DNA of 7,927 nt from an uncultured Ruminococcus sp. (lineage in GTDB: Bacteria; Bacillota; Clostridia; Oscillospirales; Ruminococcaceae). Position 1 is the stretch's first letter. Each line of letters begins with the position of its first letter. This document shows, piece after piece, positions 6,271 to 7,927 of the stretch. Made by a program: the position numbers and the translations under genes. Location of the stretch: the NCBI GenBank assembly GCA_946540705.1, contig CAMNJD010000330.1, positions 1 to 7,927 on the forward strand, given 5' to 3'. The notes beneath the pieces are model-generated. The model did not search any database, was not told the origin of the DNA, and saw nothing but the letters and a program-made list of their open reading frames with translations.

Positions 6271-6285
6271 GAACGGTACCTGTTC
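6271..6285. promoter_or_regulatory. Palindrome in the sigma-operon leader
   Basis: GAACGGTACCTGTTC is a 15-base palindrome with a single mismatched pair. It lies right after the predicted start point of the ECF promoter and about 30 bases before the sigma start codon. It could be an operator or a small leader hairpin; no regulator is identifiable. Confidence 0.4.
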
Positions 6286-6293
6286 TACTTCAC

Positions 6294-6322
6294 TAGACCG
6301 GGTTTTCATCATCGGGGTTACA
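6294..6322 (-). promoter_or_regulatory. ECF-type promoter of the sigma/anti-sigma operon
   Basis: On the minus strand, TGTAACC (6322-6316), a 16-base spacer, then GGTCTA (6299-6294). This resembles the AAC-motif -35 and CGTC/GTCTA -10 used by SigW/SigM-like ECF sigmas, at their usual spacing, and sits about 50 bases before the sigma start codon. It supports positive autoregulation. The exact recognising sigma is inferred. Confidence 0.65.
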
Positions 6323-6363
6323 CTGATTGAGAAAAAACTTTTTATTTCAGATCATTGAAAGGT

Positions 6364-6433
6364 CGGAGTTAGATGTTAGGAGTGAAAGGTGACGGGACAA
6401 CTCCTCACGCCTTACTGCTAACTCCTCACTTTT
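6364..6433. repeat. Heptamer-array repeat, copy A
   Basis: The left half reads GAGTTAG ATGTTAG GAGTGAA. The right half is four 7-base units at 6400-6427 (ACTCCTC, ACGCCTT, ACTGCTA, ACTCCTC). TTAGGAGTG and the right arm are partly complementary, giving an imperfect hairpin. The joint GTGACGGGACAACTCCTCAC (6389-6408) matches copies B and C with few changes. Confidence 0.65.
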
Positions 6434-6487
6434 CTATTGTATCATGGATTTTGCGGCGGGTCAAGCGGGAATGCGGCGTTTTTGATA

Positions 6488-6516
6488 TTGACATTCGACC
6501 CTTTCTGTGCTATGAT
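6488..6516 (+). promoter_or_regulatory. Orphan sigma-A promoter pointing into a gene-free region
   Basis: TTGACA (6488-6493), a 17-base spacer, TATGAT (6511-6516). The match is near perfect. No credible plus-strand protein follows before the convergent mazF end at 6818, so it may drive a small RNA or be an outward promoter carried by the repeat element. Confidence 0.65.
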
Positions 6517-6522
6517 TACAGT

Positions 6523-6700
6523 ATCAAATTGCTGCGCACTTTTCGGAATTGCGCTGCACGGATAAATCGGAATTTGCGGGGCAGCCCCCGCGGGCGAGTC
6601 CCTTCGGGTACATTTTTGCGGAGCCTCCCAATATGCGTGACTGCACGGCACTGAACGCGCCTTCTGTAACGCGATACTCCCAATGTTTGCGCAATAAGAG
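6523..6700 (+). ncRNA. Candidate small structured RNA (no known family)
   Basis: Downstream of the orphan promoter lies GC-rich sequence with several short hairpins: GCGGGG/CCCCGC around 6575-6591, CCC-TTC-GGG at 6600-6607, and CGCG/CGCG around 6657-6673. ATTGCGC (6549-6555) can close against GCGCAAT near 6690-6697 and enclose them. Expected conserved cores of SRP RNA, tmRNA, RNase P and 6S RNA were looked for and not seen. Part of it overlaps repeat copy B, so the folds may belong to the repeat. No clear terminator follows. Confidence 0.25.
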
Positions 6701-6785
6701 GCAGGAATGAAAGTGACGGAATAACTCCTCACTCCTAACTACTAACTCCTAACTTGACCTCCTACCTCCTACCTCCTACCTAACT
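6609..6785. repeat. Heptamer-array repeat, copy B
   Basis: The core contains CGGAGCCTCCC (6619-6629), matching CGGAGCATCCC in copy C (7359-7369). The boundary GTGACGGAATAACTCCTCAC is nearly identical to copies A and C. After it comes a run of 7-base units from 6724: ACTCCTC, ACTCCTA, ACTACTA, ACTCCTA, a 6-base ACTTGA, then CCTCCTA three times and CCTAACT. The left limit is not defined by an inverted array. The run ends about 33 bases before the mazF stop. Confidence 0.7.
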
Positions 6786-6817
6786 TCTGATTTATCGCAG
6801 GAACACTTTTCTTAAAT

Positions 6818-7210
6818 TTATGCAGAGAGGGTCGAGGGGGTGCGGAGGGCTCTGCGCGGGCGCGGAATCAGCCCGAAGCTGATCTGCAGCGCATAGTCGA
6901 CCTGCTTCATCAGCTCAGGCGGCACGGTGCCCATGCACTCTTTCAGGCGGCGCTTGTCGATCGTGCGCACCTGCTCGAGCAGAATGACGCTGTCCTTGGT
7001 GAGCCCACTCCCGGAGGCGGGCACGGAAATATGTGTCGGGAGCTTTGCCTTGCCGCTCCGGCTGGTGATCGCCGCAGCAATGACCGTCGGGCTGCAGCGG
7101 TTTCCGACATCGTTCTGGATGATGAGCACGGGACGGATGCCACCCTGCTCCGAGCCCACGACCGGGCTTAAGTCTGCATAATAGATTTCTCCGCGTTTGA
7201 CGCTGATCAT
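6818..7210 (-). CDS. mazF: MazF/PemK-family mRNA interferase (EndoA-like toxin), no adjacent antitoxin
   Basis: The protein has 130 residues starting at ATG 7210, with AAGGAAG about 9 bases upstream and a family-typical opening VKRGEIYYADLSPVVGSEQG. An in-frame ATG at 7252 has no RBS and would add an untypical N-terminus. It closely follows Bacillus subtilis EndoA: GGIRPVLIIQNDVGNR (23-38) carries the conserved Arg26, and AAAITS (45-50) carries Thr49, the pair matching the catalytic Arg/Thr. KLPTHI, DSVILLEQVRTIDK and the VDYALQIS helix are also kept. These enzymes cut single-stranded RNA at short specific sites and are held inactive by an AbrB/RHH-type antitoxin. No antitoxin ORF is found upstream (7211-7561) or downstream. 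The C-terminus carries about 12 extra basic residues (PRPRRALRTP) that EndoA lacks. Assignment is firm; target sequence unknown. Confidence 0.95.
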   Translation of the reverse strand: MISVKRGEIYYADLSPVVGSEQGGIRPVLIIQNDVGNRCSPTVIAAAITSRSGKAKLPTHISVPASGSGLTKDSVILLEQVRTIDKRRLKECMGTVPPELMKQVDYALQISFGLIPRPRRALRTPSTLSA

Positions 7211-7230
7211 AATGACGCTTCCTTTCGTTT

Positions 7231-7248
7231 CGCCCGTTTCCCCGGGCG
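7231..7248. promoter_or_regulatory. Small GC hairpin in the mazF leader
   Basis: CGCCCG (7231-7236) pairs with CGGGCG (7243-7248) around a 6-base loop, ending about 20 bases before the mazF start codon. No T run follows on the minus strand, so it is not a clear terminator. It could shape the leader RNA near the RBS. Confidence 0.35.
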
Positions 7249-7294
7249 TCATCTACAGTATGCCCCAATTTCGGCGAACATAAACTTTTGGAAT

Positions 7295-7478
7295 GAGAAA
7301 TGGGAAATGAGAAGTGAGAAATGATCCCGCGCCGGCATTTTCCCTCTGGCACATGTTTCGGAGCATCCCGAATCGCGCAGCACACAGCGCGAAAGCGACC
7401 GATTCTTCTCAAATTCAGCAGCAGAAGCGGAAGTGATGGAATAACTCCTCACTTCTCACTTCTCATTTCTCACTCGTC
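7295..7478. repeat. Heptamer-array repeat, copy C, with inverted arrays at both ends
   Basis: The left array is four units at 7295-7322 (GAGAAAT, GGGAAAT, GAGAAGT, GAGAAAT). The right array is five units at 7444-7478 (ACTCCTC, ACTTCTC, ACTTCTC, ATTTCTC, ACTCGTC), which is its reverse complement apart from a few changes. A core of about 120 bases lies between, sharing CGGAGC-TCCC and the GTGATGGAATAACTCCTCAC boundary with copy B. The arms could form a hairpin of about 28 bp. It fills most of the space between mazF and the divergent gene. Confidence 0.75.
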
Positions 7479-7507
7479 TTGACATTACTTGTTTATTGTG
7501 GTATACT
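7479..7507 (+). promoter_or_regulatory. Sigma-A promoter of the 7562 gene
   Basis: TTGACA (7479-7484), a 17-base spacer, TATACT (7502-7507). The -35 box begins at the base after the last heptamer of copy C. The -10 region lies in a palindrome TATACTAT-A-ATAGTATA (7502-7518), which could be an operator or a coincidence of AT-rich sequence. The leader to the start codon is about 48 bases. Confidence 0.85.
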
Positions 7508-7561
7508 ATAATAGTATATTTATGCGCAGATACCCAAATTTGTGCGAAAGGCGGTAATATT

Positions 7562-7927
7562 ATGACCGATCTGTTTTTCTGTCCCGAGCGCTGGGAGACC
7601 GACCCGATGGTCTCGACGAATATTGCGGAGCAGGTGCGCGTCAAAGGCTTCCTCGGCAAGCCCGTTGACGCATGGCAGCTCGCCGACTGGAACGGCAGCT
7701 GGACCGCGATCGTCTCAAAAATCCCGATCGAAAAGGGCTGGCTCGAATCCGGCTGCGACTACCGGTTCTGCTTCTGGCTCAACGGCGGCGAAAACGCCCG
7801 CGCCGACGAGACCTGTATGCTCGAGATCTGGGGCGACGACTGGGAGGAGCGCCTGCAGTTCAAGCTCAACCGCGAGCACACCAAGCCGCTGCTCGAAAAG
7901 AACGGCTGGCTGCTCTTCGCCGTGCCC
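7562..7927 (+). CDS. Trp-rich protein of unknown function (3' end outside window)
   Basis: An ATG at 7562 is preceded by AAAGGCGG (7547-7554) with 7 bases spacing and by a strong promoter. The frame stays open for 122 codons to the window end. It begins MTDLFFCPERWETDPMVSTN and has 9 tryptophans (for example DAWQLADWNGSWTAIV, CDYRFCFWLNGG, LEIWGDDWEERLQF) in alternating hydrophobic/polar stretches that suggest a beta-sandwich. There is no signal peptide or membrane segment in the visible part, so it is likely cytoplasmic. GC-rich third codon positions match the sigma operon and mazF and differ from the left half of the window. I do not recognise the family. The strong start and composition make it a real gene. 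Confidence 0.85.
   Translation, partial: MTDLFFCPERWETDPMVSTNIAEQVRVKGFLGKPVDAWQLADWNGSWTAIVSKIPIEKGWLESGCDYRFCFWLNGGENARADETCMLEIWGDDWEERLQFKLNREHTKPLLEKNGWLLFAVP

Noticed and set aside
6523..6700. Assignment of this stretch to 6S RNA, SRP RNA, tmRNA or RNase P RNA
   Set aside because: None of the conserved cores expected for these families was seen; only generic hairpins are visible, so it is kept as an unassigned candidate.
6373..6732. Small ORFs on both strands (93 and 96 codons) between the sigma gene and mazF
   Set aside because: They lie within the heptamer repeats and the core of copy B, have no RBS, and their translations are repeat-derived. The ORF in copy C opens with a similar peptide only because the repeat is shared.
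6724..6785. Tandem repeats considered as a CRISPR array
   Set aside because: Units are 7 bases with no spacers and no cas genes are in the window.
7249..7452. A 67-codon minus-strand ORF upstream of mazF, considered as the missing antitoxin
   Set aside because: It is a translation of repeat copy C, has no RBS and no AbrB or ribbon-helix-helix pattern. Its end only just reaches the mazF leader.
7507..7512. TATAAT as the -10 box of the 7562 promoter
   Set aside because: It would give a 22-base spacer from TTGACA; TATACT at 7502 gives 17.

Overview
The window looks like a chromosomal segment of a gut-type Clostridia bacterium, probably Oscillospiraceae/Ruminococcus-like. The reasons are a large serine recombinase with a Clostridia-style C-terminus, strong GGAGG ribosome binding sites, TTGACA-17-TATAAT-type sigma-A promoters, a Bacillus EndoA-like MazF and an ECF sigma/anti-sigma pair. 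This placement is inference; no rRNA or marker gene is present.

The window has two halves of different character. Positions 1 to about 3850 are AT-richer, gene-poor and full of remnants: the C-terminal part of a large serine recombinase (1-720), an uncertain ORF (738-1097) overlapping a well-started small gene of unknown function (1069-1449), a decayed second copy of that small gene (1938-2018), several repeat families, and a broken DegT-type sugar aminotransferase (2760-3602). The aminotransferase is joined end-on to the last 60 residues or so of an AAA-ATPase/PD-(D/E)XK-type protein (3592-3780). Hairpins sharing an AGCCCACTG outer stem recur at 1577, 2019 (half copy) and 3798. This half reads as the scarred flank of an integrated mobile element.

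Positions 3850-4330 are a transition zone. It holds a good sigma-A promoter (3944-3972), a strong RBS and ATG at 4040, and two strong hairpins, but no convincing protein. It is either a small structured transcript or the 5' remnant of a lost gene.

Positions 4330-7927 are clearly more GC-rich and look like resident chromosome. On the minus strand an ECF sigma factor (6241-5684, GTG start) overlaps by ATGA a membrane-anchored protein with a large extracytoplasmic domain (5687-4332), the probable anti-sigma/sensor. The pair has an ECF-type promoter upstream (TGTAACC-16-GGTCTA, suggesting autoregulation) and a strong terminator downstream. Next comes a solitary MazF/EndoA toxin gene (7210-6818, minus) with no antitoxin gene beside it. 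A divergent, Trp-rich protein of unknown function (7562 to the window end) follows, with its own sigma-A promoter. The intergenic spaces around mazF carry three copies of a repeat family built from heptanucleotide arrays (ACTCCTA/ACTTCTC type). One copy has inverted arrays at both ends and directly abuts a promoter. A sigma-A promoter at 6488-6516 points into a GC-rich, foldable stretch without a gene and is a candidate small RNA promoter.
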